Source of the DNA: Streptomyces olivochromogenes
GTDB taxonomy: Bacteria > Actinomycetota > Actinomycetes > Streptomycetales > Streptomycetaceae
Assembly: GCF_001514115.1 (NCBI RefSeq)
Contig: NZ_KQ948473.1
Coordinates: forward strand, 96,234-160,233
Length of the DNA stretch: 64,000 nt
Direction: 5' to 3'
Shown: positions 1-7,387 of the stretch, in pieces
How the letters are laid out: each line of letters opens with the position of its first letter
How positions within the stretch are numbered: the first letter of the stretch is position 1
Notes under the pieces: generated by a model
Told to the model about the DNA's origin: nothing
The model's input: the letters and a program-made list of their open reading frames with translations, nothing else
Databases searched by the model: none
Position numbers and translations under genes: made by a program

Positions 1-1004
1 TCCCTCGCCCGCCCCGCCCCGTATCCGCGTCGGCCCCGGCCTCCGGGTCCGGCGCCGGATCCCGCACCACCCTCCTCGTCCTGGACGCCGAGCCGCTCCC
101 CCGCCTCGGCAGACTCACCGGCCGGGTGCGGATCGAGCACGCCGACGAGTCGACGCTGGCCGAGCGACTGCCGCGCGCGGACGTGCTGCTCGTCTGGGAC
201 TTCACGTCGCACGCGGTGCGCCGCGCCTGGCCCGGCGAGGGTCCCCGGCCGCGCTGGGTGCACACGGCGAGCGCGGGCGTCGACCACCTCATGTGTCCCG
301 AACTCGCCGCGTCCGACACGGTGGTGACCAACGCGCGCGGGATCTTCGACCGGCCGATCGCCGAGTACGTCGCCGCGCTGGTCCTCGCGATGGCCAAGGA
401 CCTGCCGAGGACGTGGGACCTGCAGCGGCAGCGGGAGTGGCGGCACCGCGAGTCGCAGCGGGTGGCGGGCACACGCGCGTGTGTGGTCGGTTCCGGGCCG
501 ATCGGGCGGACGATCGTCAAGACGCTCAAGGCGCTCGAGGTGACGACGGCCCTGGTGGGGCGTACCGCGCGCACCGGTATCCACGGGCCCGAGGAGCTCG
601 ACCGGCTGATGGCGCGCGCCGACTGGGTGGTGTCGGCGGCGCCGCTCACCGAGGCCACGTACGGCATGTTCGACGCGCGGCGCTTCGGGATGATGCAGCC
701 CTCGGCACGCTTCATCAACGTCGGCCGGGGGCAGTTGGTCGTCGAGGAGGCGCTCGCCGAGGCGCTGTCGAAGCGGTGGATCGCGGGCGCGGCCCTCGAT
801 GTCTTCCAGGACGAGCCGCTCGGCCCGGACAGCCCGCTGTGGGGTGTCCCCGGGCTGATCGTGTCGCCGCACATGAGCGGGGACACGGTCGGCTGGCGGG
901 ACGAACTCGGGGCGCAGTTCGTGGAGATGTACGAGCGCTGGGAGGCGGGCAGACCGCTGCCGAACGTGGTCGACAAGAAGCGCGGATACGTACCGGGACA
1001 CTGA
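1..1004 (+). CDS. D-2-hydroxyacid dehydrogenase (5' end outside window)
   Basis: NAD(P)-dependent reduction of 2-oxoacids to D-2-hydroxyacids is the family role; the substrate is unknown. The frame is open to the left edge. The residues before the first in-window GTG (126) read like the family N-terminus (TLLVLDAEP), so the true start lies outside and this is a partial gene. Seen: the Rossmann glycine motif VVGSGPIGRTI, the substrate-binding Arg in NVGRGQLV, the Glu in DVFQDEPLG and the catalytic His in VSPHMSG. The amidase gene follows 20 bases downstream, so the two are probably co-transcribed. The neighbours point to catabolism of an imported amide or amino-acid derivative. Confidence 0.85.
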   Translation, partial: PRPPRPVSASAPASGSGAGSRTTLLVLDAEPLPRLGRLTGRVRIEHADESTLAERLPRADVLLVWDFTSHAVRRAWPGEGPRPRWVHTASAGVDHLMCPELAASDTVVTNARGIFDRPIAEYVAALVLAMAKDLPRTWDLQRQREWRHRESQRVAGTRACVVGSGPIGRTIVKTLKALEVTTALVGRTARTGIHGPEELDRLMARADWVVSAAPLTEATYGMFDARRFGMMQPSARFINVGRGQLVVEEALAEALSKRWIAGAALDVFQDEPLGPDSPLWGVPGLIVSPHMSGDTVGWRDELGAQFVEMYERWEAGRPLPNVVDKKRGYVPGH

Positions 1005-1024
1005 GACTCCCTCTGGAGGGGCCG

Positions 1025-2428
1025 ATGCCGGAACTCGTCGAGCTGACCGCGGTACAACTCCTCGACGGCTACCGCAAGGGCGAGTTCAGCCCCGTGGACG
1101 CCACACGGGCGGCGTTGCGCAGGGCCGAGGAGATCCAGCCGGCCGTGAACGCGTTCGTCCGTCTCGAGACGGACGCGGCTCTCGAGGGGGCGACCGAGTC
1201 CGCGGACCGCTGGCGGCGGGGTAAGCCCGCCGGACTGCTGGACGGGGTACCGGTCTGCGTCAAGGACATCCTGCTGCTGCGCGGCGGACCGACCCTGCGC
1301 GGCTCCAGGACCGTTGATCCCGAGGGCAGTTGGGACGAGGACGCGCCGTCCGTCGCCCGGCTGCGCGAGCACGGGGCGGTGTTCCTCGGGAGGACGACGA
1401 CACCCGAGTTCGGCTGGAAGGGCGTCACGGATTCGCCGCTGTCGGGGGTCACCCGCAATCCCTACGACGTCACGCGCACGGCGGGCGGCTCGAGCGGCGG
1501 CAGCGCGGCGGCCGTCGCGCTCGGGGCGGGGCCGCTGGCGCTGGGCACGGACGGGGGCGGCAGTGTGCGCATCCCGGCCGCGTTCTGCGGGATCTTCGGT
1601 CTGAAGCCGACGTACGGGAGGGTGCCGCTGTACCCCGCGAGCGCGTTCGGGACGCTCTCGCACGTGGGGCCGATGACACGGGACGCGGCCGACGCGGCGC
1701 TGATGATGGACGTGCTCAGCGGGCCGGACGCCCGTGACTGGTCGGCGCTCGGGCCGGTGGACGGGTCCTTCGTCGAGGCCCTTGGGGGTGGGGTGCGCGG
1801 GCTGCGGGTCGCGTACTCGCCGTCCTTCGGCGGGCAGGTCGCGGTCCGGCCGGCCGTCGCGGCGGCGGTACGGCGGGCGGTGGAGCGGCTCGCGGGGCTC
1901 GGCGCGTACGTCACCGAGGCCGACCCCGATCTCACCGACCCGGTGGAGGCCTTCCACGTCCTGTGGTTCGCCGGTGCGGCCCGGGTGGCCCAGCGGCTCG
2001 GGCCGCGGCAGCGGGAGTCGCTGGACCCGGGGCTGCGGGAGATCTGCGCGCGGGGCGCCCGGTTCAGCGCGCTGGACTACCTGGCCGCGGTGGACGTCCG
2101 GATGGAACTCGGGCGGCGGATGGGGCGCTTCCACGAGTCGTACGACGTGCTGGTGACGCCGACCCTGCCGCTGATGGCCTTCGCGGCGGGGGTGGAGGTG
2201 CCGCCGGGCTCCGGGCACCGCCGCTGGACGGGGTGGACCCCGTTCACGTACCCCTTCAACATGACCCAGCAGCCCGCCGCGAGCGTCCCGGTCGGCACGG
2301 ACGGCGACGGCCTCCCGGTCGGCCTGCAGATCGTCGCCGCCCGCCACCGCGACGACCTCGTCCTGCGCACGGCACACGCCCTCTACGAGACGGGCACCGC
2401 GGGGGTGGCTCCGCCGCCGGGGTTCTAG
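1025..2428 (+). CDS. Amidase signature family hydrolase
   Basis: 467-residue amidase signature enzyme, expected to hydrolyse a small amide to acid and ammonia in the cytoplasm. The Ser-cisSer-Lys triad is visible: Lys80 in VCVKDIL, the Ser pair in GGSSGGS (156-160) and the nucleophile Ser180 in GTDGGGSVR. The ATG at 1025 has a GGAGGGG ribosome site seven bases upstream; the frame is open for another 700 bases before it, but that part is a shadow of the dehydrogenase gene. Its position beside a dehydrogenase and an ABC importer suggests a catabolic role. The exact substrate cannot be read from the sequence. Confidence 0.9.
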   Translation: MPELVELTAVQLLDGYRKGEFSPVDATRAALRRAEEIQPAVNAFVRLETDAALEGATESADRWRRGKPAGLLDGVPVCVKDILLLRGGPTLRGSRTVDPEGSWDEDAPSVARLREHGAVFLGRTTTPEFGWKGVTDSPLSGVTRNPYDVTRTAGGSSGGSAAAVALGAGPLALGTDGGGSVRIPAAFCGIFGLKPTYGRVPLYPASAFGTLSHVGPMTRDAADAALMMDVLSGPDARDWSALGPVDGSFVEALGGGVRGLRVAYSPSFGGQVAVRPAVAAAVRRAVERLAGLGAYVTEADPDLTDPVEAFHVLWFAGAARVAQRLGPRQRESLDPGLREICARGARFSALDYLAAVDVRMELGRRMGRFHESYDVLVTPTLPLMAFAAGVEVPPGSGHRRWTGWTPFTYPFNMTQQPAASVPVGTDGDGLPVGLQIVAARHRDDLVLRTAHALYETGTAGVAPPPGF

Positions 2429-2477
2429 CGACGGCCCGGCACCCCACGCCCCACATGCCGCATGTGCCCCACGAGCC

Positions 2478-2972
2478 CTACGCCCTACGGAAGGTGAGCG
2501 TCTCCCCCTGGGCGCCCGAGCGCCAGAGGTCGTTGCAGGCCTCGGCCATCGCCTCCAGGCCCTCGGTCACCTGGCCCCAGACGATGCCCGGGACCCAGCC
2601 CACGTCCCCGTTGAGCAGCAGGTTGTTGCGTTCGTAGAAGAGGGCGAGGTCGACGACCGTGGTGCCGGGGCGTACGTCGGTGTCGTAGCCGTAGGCCTTC
2701 GTACCCAGTTCCGTGCCCGCGAAGGCGAAATAACAGAGGTCTCCGGGAATGGGGGTGACTGTCGGATTTTCCAGCGGTGGCTCCGATTTCGCGAAAGGCG
2801 GGAAAAGGGCGTAGATCTCATTGCGTGCGTACTTCGCGTGGTAGACGTCGCCGCCCAGGGGAAGCGCGTCCCACACCGCCGCACAGGTGACCGGCGCCCG
2901 GTCGTCGAGCAGTTTCGCGGTGCAGTGGATTCCGCGCTTGACCAGCGAGACCTCGATGAATCGATCAGCCAT
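2478..2972 (-). CDS. DUF3830 family protein
   Basis: 164-residue protein resembling DUF3830, a small cyclophilin-like fold family of unknown function often found beside amidase/hydantoinase and importer genes. Recognisable stretches are the N-terminal FIEVSLVKRG, GDVYHAKYARNEIYALFPPF in the middle and the C-terminal GWVPGIVWGQV. The start is taken at MADRF (2972); a second ATG three codons upstream (2981) is possible. It is divergent from the ehu genes with about 100 bases between, and convergent with the amidase gene. No signal peptide or membrane segment is seen. Confidence 0.75.
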   Translation of the reverse strand: MADRFIEVSLVKRGIHCTAKLLDDRAPVTCAAVWDALPLGGDVYHAKYARNEIYALFPPFAKSEPPLENPTVTPIPGDLCYFAFAGTELGTKAYGYDTDVRPGTTVVDLALFYERNNLLLNGDVGWVPGIVWGQVTEGLEAMAEACNDLWRSGAQGETLTFRRA

Positions 2973-3079
2973 GCATTCCATGGTCTCCCCGGAGTCAAGG
3001 GCGCCTCGGCATCACTCGACGTCGCACGGGGCCGAAATCGATCCGAATACTTCGCATGCCCTCGGGTAGCCGCGCGGCC

Positions 3080-4009
3080 ATGGCTCCACCACTCAGGAAT
3101 GACGGGAATGACGGGACCGACGCGCAGAAGCGAAGTCCGGGTCGGCGGTCGCTGCTCGCGGGTGTCTCCGCGCTCGGTGCCGTCGGCGCGCTGGGCGCCG
3201 CTGGCTGCACCCGGGTCGCCACCGCGTCCGACAACGGCGGTGATCTCCTCGACCGGCTCAAGGCGCAGGGCGTCGTACGGCTGGGCATAGCCGGTGAGAT
3301 CCCGTTCGGCTACATCGACAAGAACGGTGAACTGACCGGCGAGGCGCCCGAACTCGCCAAGGTGATCTTCAAGCGGCTGGGCGTCGACCGGGTGCAACCC
3401 GTGCCGACCGAGTTCGGCTCGCTCATTCCCGGGCTCAACTCGCAGCAGTTCGACGTCGTGTCCGCGGGGATGTACATCAACCCGGAACGCTGTCAGCAGG
3501 TCGTCTTCGCCGATCCGGACTACCAGATGCTGGACGCCTTCATCGTGCGCAAGGGCAATCCGAAGGGCCTGCACGACTACAAGGACGTCGTGGCGAAGAA
3601 GGCCAGGTTCGCGACCGGCACCGGATACGCCGAGATCCAGTACGCCGTCGAGGCCGGGTACAAGGAGAGCGACATCCTGATCGTGCCGGATCAGGTGGCC
3701 GGGCTGAACGCGGTCGAGGCAGGACGTGTCGACGTCTTCGCCGGGACCGCGCTGACCACGCGCGAGGTGGCCAGGAAGTCCCGCAAGGCCGAGAGCACGA
3801 AGCCCTTCACGCCCCTGGTGAAGGGCAAGCCGCACGTCGACGGCGGCGGCTTCGCGTTCCGTTCCGCCGAGACGCGGCTGCGCGACGCCTTCAACGTGGA
3901 ACTGAAGAAGCTGAAGGCCAGTGGGGAGTTGTTCCGCATTCTGCGGCCCTTCGGGTTCACCCGGGCCGAGATGACCGACATGACCGCGAAGGAGCTCTGC
4001 CGCGGATGA
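3080..4009 (+). CDS. ehuB: ABC transporter substrate-binding lipoprotein, EhuB-like
   Basis: 309-residue extracytoplasmic solute receptor of the polar amino acid/ectoine type (SBP family 3). The N-terminus has a twin-arginine-like RRSLLAG at 22-28 and a lipobox LGAAGC with Cys43, so it is probably a Tat-exported lipoprotein. The binding domain starts at LDRLKAQGVVRLGIAGEIPFGY, typical of family 3 receptors. An ATG at 3056 is an alternative start. It overlaps the permease gene by 4 bp (ATGA) and forms ehuBCDA with the next three genes. Ectoine/hydroxyectoine is the nearest family name I recognise. No ectoine-degrading enzyme is visible here, so another ligand is possible. Confidence 0.8.
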   Translation: MAPPLRNDGNDGTDAQKRSPGRRSLLAGVSALGAVGALGAAGCTRVATASDNGGDLLDRLKAQGVVRLGIAGEIPFGYIDKNGELTGEAPELAKVIFKRLGVDRVQPVPTEFGSLIPGLNSQQFDVVSAGMYINPERCQQVVFADPDYQMLDAFIVRKGNPKGLHDYKDVVAKKARFATGTGYAEIQYAVEAGYKESDILIVPDQVAGLNAVEAGRVDVFAGTALTTREVARKSRKAESTKPFTPLVKGKPHVDGGGFAFRSAETRLRDAFNVELKKLKASGELFRILRPFGFTRAEMTDMTAKELCRG

Positions 4010-4734
4010 CCTCGGGACTCTGGGAACTCGTACTCAAAGGTGTCTGGGTCACCGTCCAGTTGCTGTTCCTCAGCTCGCTGGTGGCCGGGGCCGTCTCGTT
4101 CGCCGTCGGTGTCGCGCGCACCTCGCGGCGGTGGATCGTCCGCTTCCTCGCGGGCCTCTACACCGAGGTGTTCCGCGGCACCTCCGCCCTGATCATGATC
4201 TTCTGGGTGTACTTCGTGCTGCCGCTCGCCTTCGGCTGGCAGCTCGTCCCGATGTGGGCGGGCACGCTGGCGCTGGGGCTGACCTACGGGGCGTACGGCA
4301 GTGAGATCGTGCGCGGCGCCCTGAACGCCGTCGACCCCGCCCAGCGCGAGGGCGGCATCGCGCTCAGTTTCACGCCCTGGCAGCGGATGCGGCTGATCCT
4401 GCTGCCGCAGGCGGTGCCCGAGATGATCCCCTCCTTCTGCAACCTGCTGGTCGAACTGCTCAAGGGCACGGCCCTGGTGTCGATCATGGGCATGGGCGAT
4501 CTGACGTTCAGCGGCAACCTCGTGCGGCTCGCGCTCCAGGAGAGCGCGGAGATCTACGCGTACGTCCTGCTGATCTACTTCGCGATCGCCTTCGTGATCA
4601 CCCGGCTGATGCGGGCACTGGAGAAGCGGCTGAAGGCCGGGGTCGGCAAGGACCCCGGGACGGAGGCGGCGGCGCGTGAACTCAAGCGCGCACAGACAAC
4701 CGGCGTGGGAGCCGCGAGCGGAGGTGCCGCATGA
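4006..4734 (+). CDS. ehuC: ABC transporter permease, EhuC-like
   Basis: 242-residue inner-membrane permease of the His/Glu/ectoine importer type. About five hydrophobic segments are visible, with the EAA-like loop (YGSEIVRGALNAVDPAQREGGIAL) that contacts the ATPase. Its start overlaps the receptor stop and its stop overlaps the next permease by 4 bp, so the operon is translationally coupled. The C-terminus is a charged cytoplasmic tail with no recognised domain. Confidence 0.85.
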   Translation: MTSGLWELVLKGVWVTVQLLFLSSLVAGAVSFAVGVARTSRRWIVRFLAGLYTEVFRGTSALIMIFWVYFVLPLAFGWQLVPMWAGTLALGLTYGAYGSEIVRGALNAVDPAQREGGIALSFTPWQRMRLILLPQAVPEMIPSFCNLLVELLKGTALVSIMGMGDLTFSGNLVRLALQESAEIYAYVLLIYFAIAFVITRLMRALEKRLKAGVGKDPGTEAAARELKRAQTTGVGAASGGAA

Positions 4735-5381
4735 ACTGGGACTGGGGCGCGGTGCGCGACTTCATGCCGCACTTCTGGGACGGACTGCTGGTCACCCTGC
4801 AGGCGCTGGCGCTCGGCTCGGTGATCTCCTTCGCCCTGGGTCTGGTGTGGGCGCTGCTGATGCGCGCGCCGACCCGCTGGGTGCGCTGGCCGGTCGGGGT
4901 CCTCACGGAGTTCATCCGCAACACCCCGCTGCTGGTGCAGCTGTTCTTCCTCTTCTACGTGCTGCCCGAGTGGAACATCACGTTCTCCGCGCTGACCACC
5001 GGTGTCGTCGCGATCGGGCTGCACTACTCGACGTACACGATGCAGGTCTACCGGGCCGGTATCGAGGGCGTGCCGGCCGGCCAGTGGGAAGCGGCCACGG
5101 CGCTCAACCTGCCGCTGCGGCGCACCTGGACCGCGGTGATCCTGCCGCAGGCGATCCGCCGGGTGGTGCCCGCGCTCGGCAACTACGTCATCTCGATGCT
5201 CAAGGACACCCCGATGCTGATGGCGATCACCGTGCTGGAGATGCTCGGTGAGGCGCGGTTGTACTCGCAGGAGCACTTCCAGTTCACCGAGCCGCTCACG
5301 GTCATCGGCGTGGCCTTCATCCTCATTTCCTATCCCGCTTCCCTCCTTCTGCGAGCCCTGGAGCGACGTCTTGTCCGCTGA
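4731..5381 (+). CDS. ehuD: ABC transporter permease, EhuD-like
   Basis: 216-residue second permease, pairing with EhuC. It carries the EAA loop (VYRAGIEGVPAGQWEAATAL) and hydrophobic segments typical of polar amino acid importers. ATG at 4731 overlaps the preceding TGA. Its end overlaps the ATPase start at 5371 by 11 bp, a further sign of one transcript. Confidence 0.85.
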   Translation: MNWDWGAVRDFMPHFWDGLLVTLQALALGSVISFALGLVWALLMRAPTRWVRWPVGVLTEFIRNTPLLVQLFFLFYVLPEWNITFSALTTGVVAIGLHYSTYTMQVYRAGIEGVPAGQWEAATALNLPLRRTWTAVILPQAIRRVVPALGNYVISMLKDTPMLMAITVLEMLGEARLYSQEHFQFTEPLTVIGVAFILISYPASLLLRALERRLVR

Positions 5382-6201
5382 CACCCCCCTCGACACATCC
5401 GCGACCCCCGCAGACACGGCCCCTGGAGAAAAGGCCGACCACACGGCCAATCCGCCGGTGGACGGCGGCGAGCTGATCCGTTTCGACAAGGTCACCAAGC
5501 GCTTCGGGGACAACACCGTCCTCGACGGCCTCGACTTCCGCGTCGACTCCGGCAAGCACGTCACGCTGATCGGCCCGTCCGGCTCCGGCAAGACGACCAT
5601 CCTGCGGCTGCTGATGACCCTGGCCAAGCCCGACGAGGGCACGATCACGGTCGCCGGTGAGCGGCTCCACCCGGCCCCCGAGAAGCAGATCCGGGAGGTC
5701 CGCAAGAAGATCGGGATGGTCTTCCAGCAGTTCAACCTCTTCCCGAACATGAAGGTGCTCCGCAACATCACCGAGGCACCGGTCACCGTCCTCGGGCTGT
5801 CCGGGGACGAGGCCGAGGCGCGGGCCCGGGAGCTGCTGGAGATGGTGGGCCTGGCGGACAAGTGCGACGCCTACCCGAGTCAGTTGTCCGGCGGACAGCA
5901 GCAGCGGGTGGCGATCGCACGGGCGCTGGCGATGCGGCCCCAGGTGCTGCTTCTGGACGAGGTGACGTCCGCGCTCGACCCCGAGCTGGTCACGGGCGTC
6001 CTCGACGTCCTCCGTGACATCGCCCACACCACCGACATCACGATGCTCTGTGTGACCCATGAGATGAATTTCGCCCGCGACATCTCGGACCAGGTGCTGA
6101 TGTTCGATTCCGGCCATGTCATCGAGTCCGGTTCGCCCGACCGGATCTTCACCGATCCGGAGCACGAAAGGACCCGGGAATTCCTCAGCGCGATCCTGTG
6201 A
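5371..6201 (+). CDS. ehuA: ABC transporter ATP-binding protein, EhuA-like
   Basis: 276-residue ATPase powering the importer. Walker A is GPSGSGKT at 68-75; the Q-loop (FQQFNLFP), signature LSGGQQQRVAIARAL and Walker B VLLLDEVTSALD follow in order, then the switch His in VTHEMNFA. The start is a TTG at 5371 inside the end of ehuD; the frame is open further upstream, but that part only mirrors ehuD. The 35-residue leader before the domain is longer than usual. It is the last gene of the operon. Confidence 0.85.
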   Translation: MSADTPLDTSATPADTAPGEKADHTANPPVDGGELIRFDKVTKRFGDNTVLDGLDFRVDSGKHVTLIGPSGSGKTTILRLLMTLAKPDEGTITVAGERLHPAPEKQIREVRKKIGMVFQQFNLFPNMKVLRNITEAPVTVLGLSGDEAEARARELLEMVGLADKCDAYPSQLSGGQQQRVAIARALAMRPQVLLLDEVTSALDPELVTGVLDVLRDIAHTTDITMLCVTHEMNFARDISDQVLMFDSGHVIESGSPDRIFTDPEHERTREFLSAIL

Positions 6202-6417
6202 CTACAAAAAGTGAACGCGACAAGGTACGAGGTCCGGACCACGTGGCATGCCCACTGAGCCATGACCTCGGCATATGCCAGGGTGTCGCACTCCTGTTGA
6301 GCGAACCGGAGCGCACCGACTTTCTCGCCAACAGCCCCTCCCCACCAAGCGTTTGACAGTTATCGTGGAGGAGTTCAGCTGTCCGGAACGATGGCCCAAA
6401 AAGCGCAGGGGGAAACC

Positions 6418-7176
6418 GTGGCGCTGATGAACGAGCCGACCGCGCCGTACCACTCGGCCCAGGACGCCCTGCGCGTCCTGGAGACAGTGGCCCGGCACTC
6501 CGGCGGCGTCACCGACGTCGAGCTCGCCCGCCAGACGGGCCTCGGCACGGAGCGCCTGACCACGCTGCTGCGGATGCTGCGCCGGGAGGGGTACGTCGAG
6601 CAGGTCGTCGACGGCGCGTACGTCGCCGGTGCCGCACTCGGCCGGCTGGGCTCCGCCCACGGCCGCGACCAGGCGCTGCGCGAGAAACTTCAGCAGACCA
6701 TCGACCGGCTGCGCGACTCGGTCGGCGCCGCGATCTACATCAGTCGCTACATCGACGGCGAGGTGCACGTCACCCAGTGCGCCGAGGGTCCCGCGACCCC
6801 CGCGGTCAACGAATGGGTGGACTTCCGCTCCTCGGCCCACGCCAGCGCGGTCGGCAAGAGCCTCCTCGGCCAGCTCGACCTGAACGCCCGGCGCGACCAC
6901 CTCTCCCGCCACAAGATGGCCCGCCTCACCTCGCGGACCATCACCAACGAGCGGCTGCTGCTGTCCCGGCTCGACGCCCAGCCGGCCACGGTGCCGGTGC
7001 TCGACCTCCAGGAGTACGCGATCGGCACGGTCTGCGCGGCCGTCCCCATCACCGCGGGCTCCTCGGTCGGCTGCCTCGCCCTCTCCCTCCCGGTCGAACA
7101 CGCCCACCGCCTGCGCCGCGCCGCGGACACACTCAACCGCGGCGCCACCCCCGTCCTGCTCTCCCTGGCCATCTAG
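6418..7176 (+). CDS. IclR-family transcriptional regulator
   Basis: About 252 residues: an N-terminal winged helix (AQDALRVLETVARHSGGVTDVELARQTGLG) and a C-terminal IclR effector domain (residues about 90-250). The GTG at 6418 is chosen because AGGGGG lies five bases upstream; an ATG at 6391 gives nine more residues. A TTGACA hexamer at 6354-6359 could be part of its promoter. It is probably the local regulator of the ehu/amidase genes, an inference from adjacency. No clear operator palindrome was found in the 216 bases before it. Confidence 0.85.
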   Translation: MALMNEPTAPYHSAQDALRVLETVARHSGGVTDVELARQTGLGTERLTTLLRMLRREGYVEQVVDGAYVAGAALGRLGSAHGRDQALREKLQQTIDRLRDSVGAAIYISRYIDGEVHVTQCAEGPATPAVNEWVDFRSSAHASAVGKSLLGQLDLNARRDHLSRHKMARLTSRTITNERLLLSRLDAQPATVPVLDLQEYAIGTVCAAVPITAGSSVGCLALSLPVEHAHRLRRAADTLNRGATPVLLSLAI

Positions 7177-7278
7177 GACCTGCTCTCCGGGATCAGGCCC
7201 TGGGTGGTCGGAAGCACCCGTCCGGACCAGGTAGTATTTCTTTTGTCGCCGACCGCGGGAGCGGGAGGCGAGAGTCAT

Positions 7279-7352
7279 GCGCCGCTAGCTCAGTTGGTTA
7301 GAGCAGCTGACTCTTAATCAGCGGGTCCGGGGTTCGAGTCCCTGGCGGCGCA
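7279..7352 (+). tRNA. tRNA-Lys (anticodon CTT)
   Basis: 74-nt cloverleaf: acceptor arms GCGCCGC and GCGGCGC (7 bp), D arm GCTC/GAGC, anticodon stem GCTGA/TCAGC with loop CTCTTAA (anticodon CTT at 7313-7315), T arm with TTCGAGT, discriminator A. CCA is not encoded. A TAGTAT hexamer at 7231-7236 is a plausible -10. An identical copy lies at 29321-29394. Confidence 0.97.
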
Positions 7353-7358
7353 CAGAAG

Positions 7359-7387
7359 AAGGCCCTTCACCCTTGGTGAGGGGCCTT
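7359..7387. terminator. Hairpin terminator between tRNA-Lys and NRPS gene
   Basis: Inverted repeat AAGGCCCTTCACC (7359-7371), a 3-base loop and GGTGAGGGGCCTT (7375-7387); a G-U pair replaces one base pair. It ends on the stop codon of the convergent NRPS gene, so it can serve both transcripts. Confidence 0.7.

Noticed and set aside
3080..6201. Firm assignment as ectoine importer
   Set aside because: Only family resemblance supports it; no ectoine hydrolase or deacetylase is in the window.
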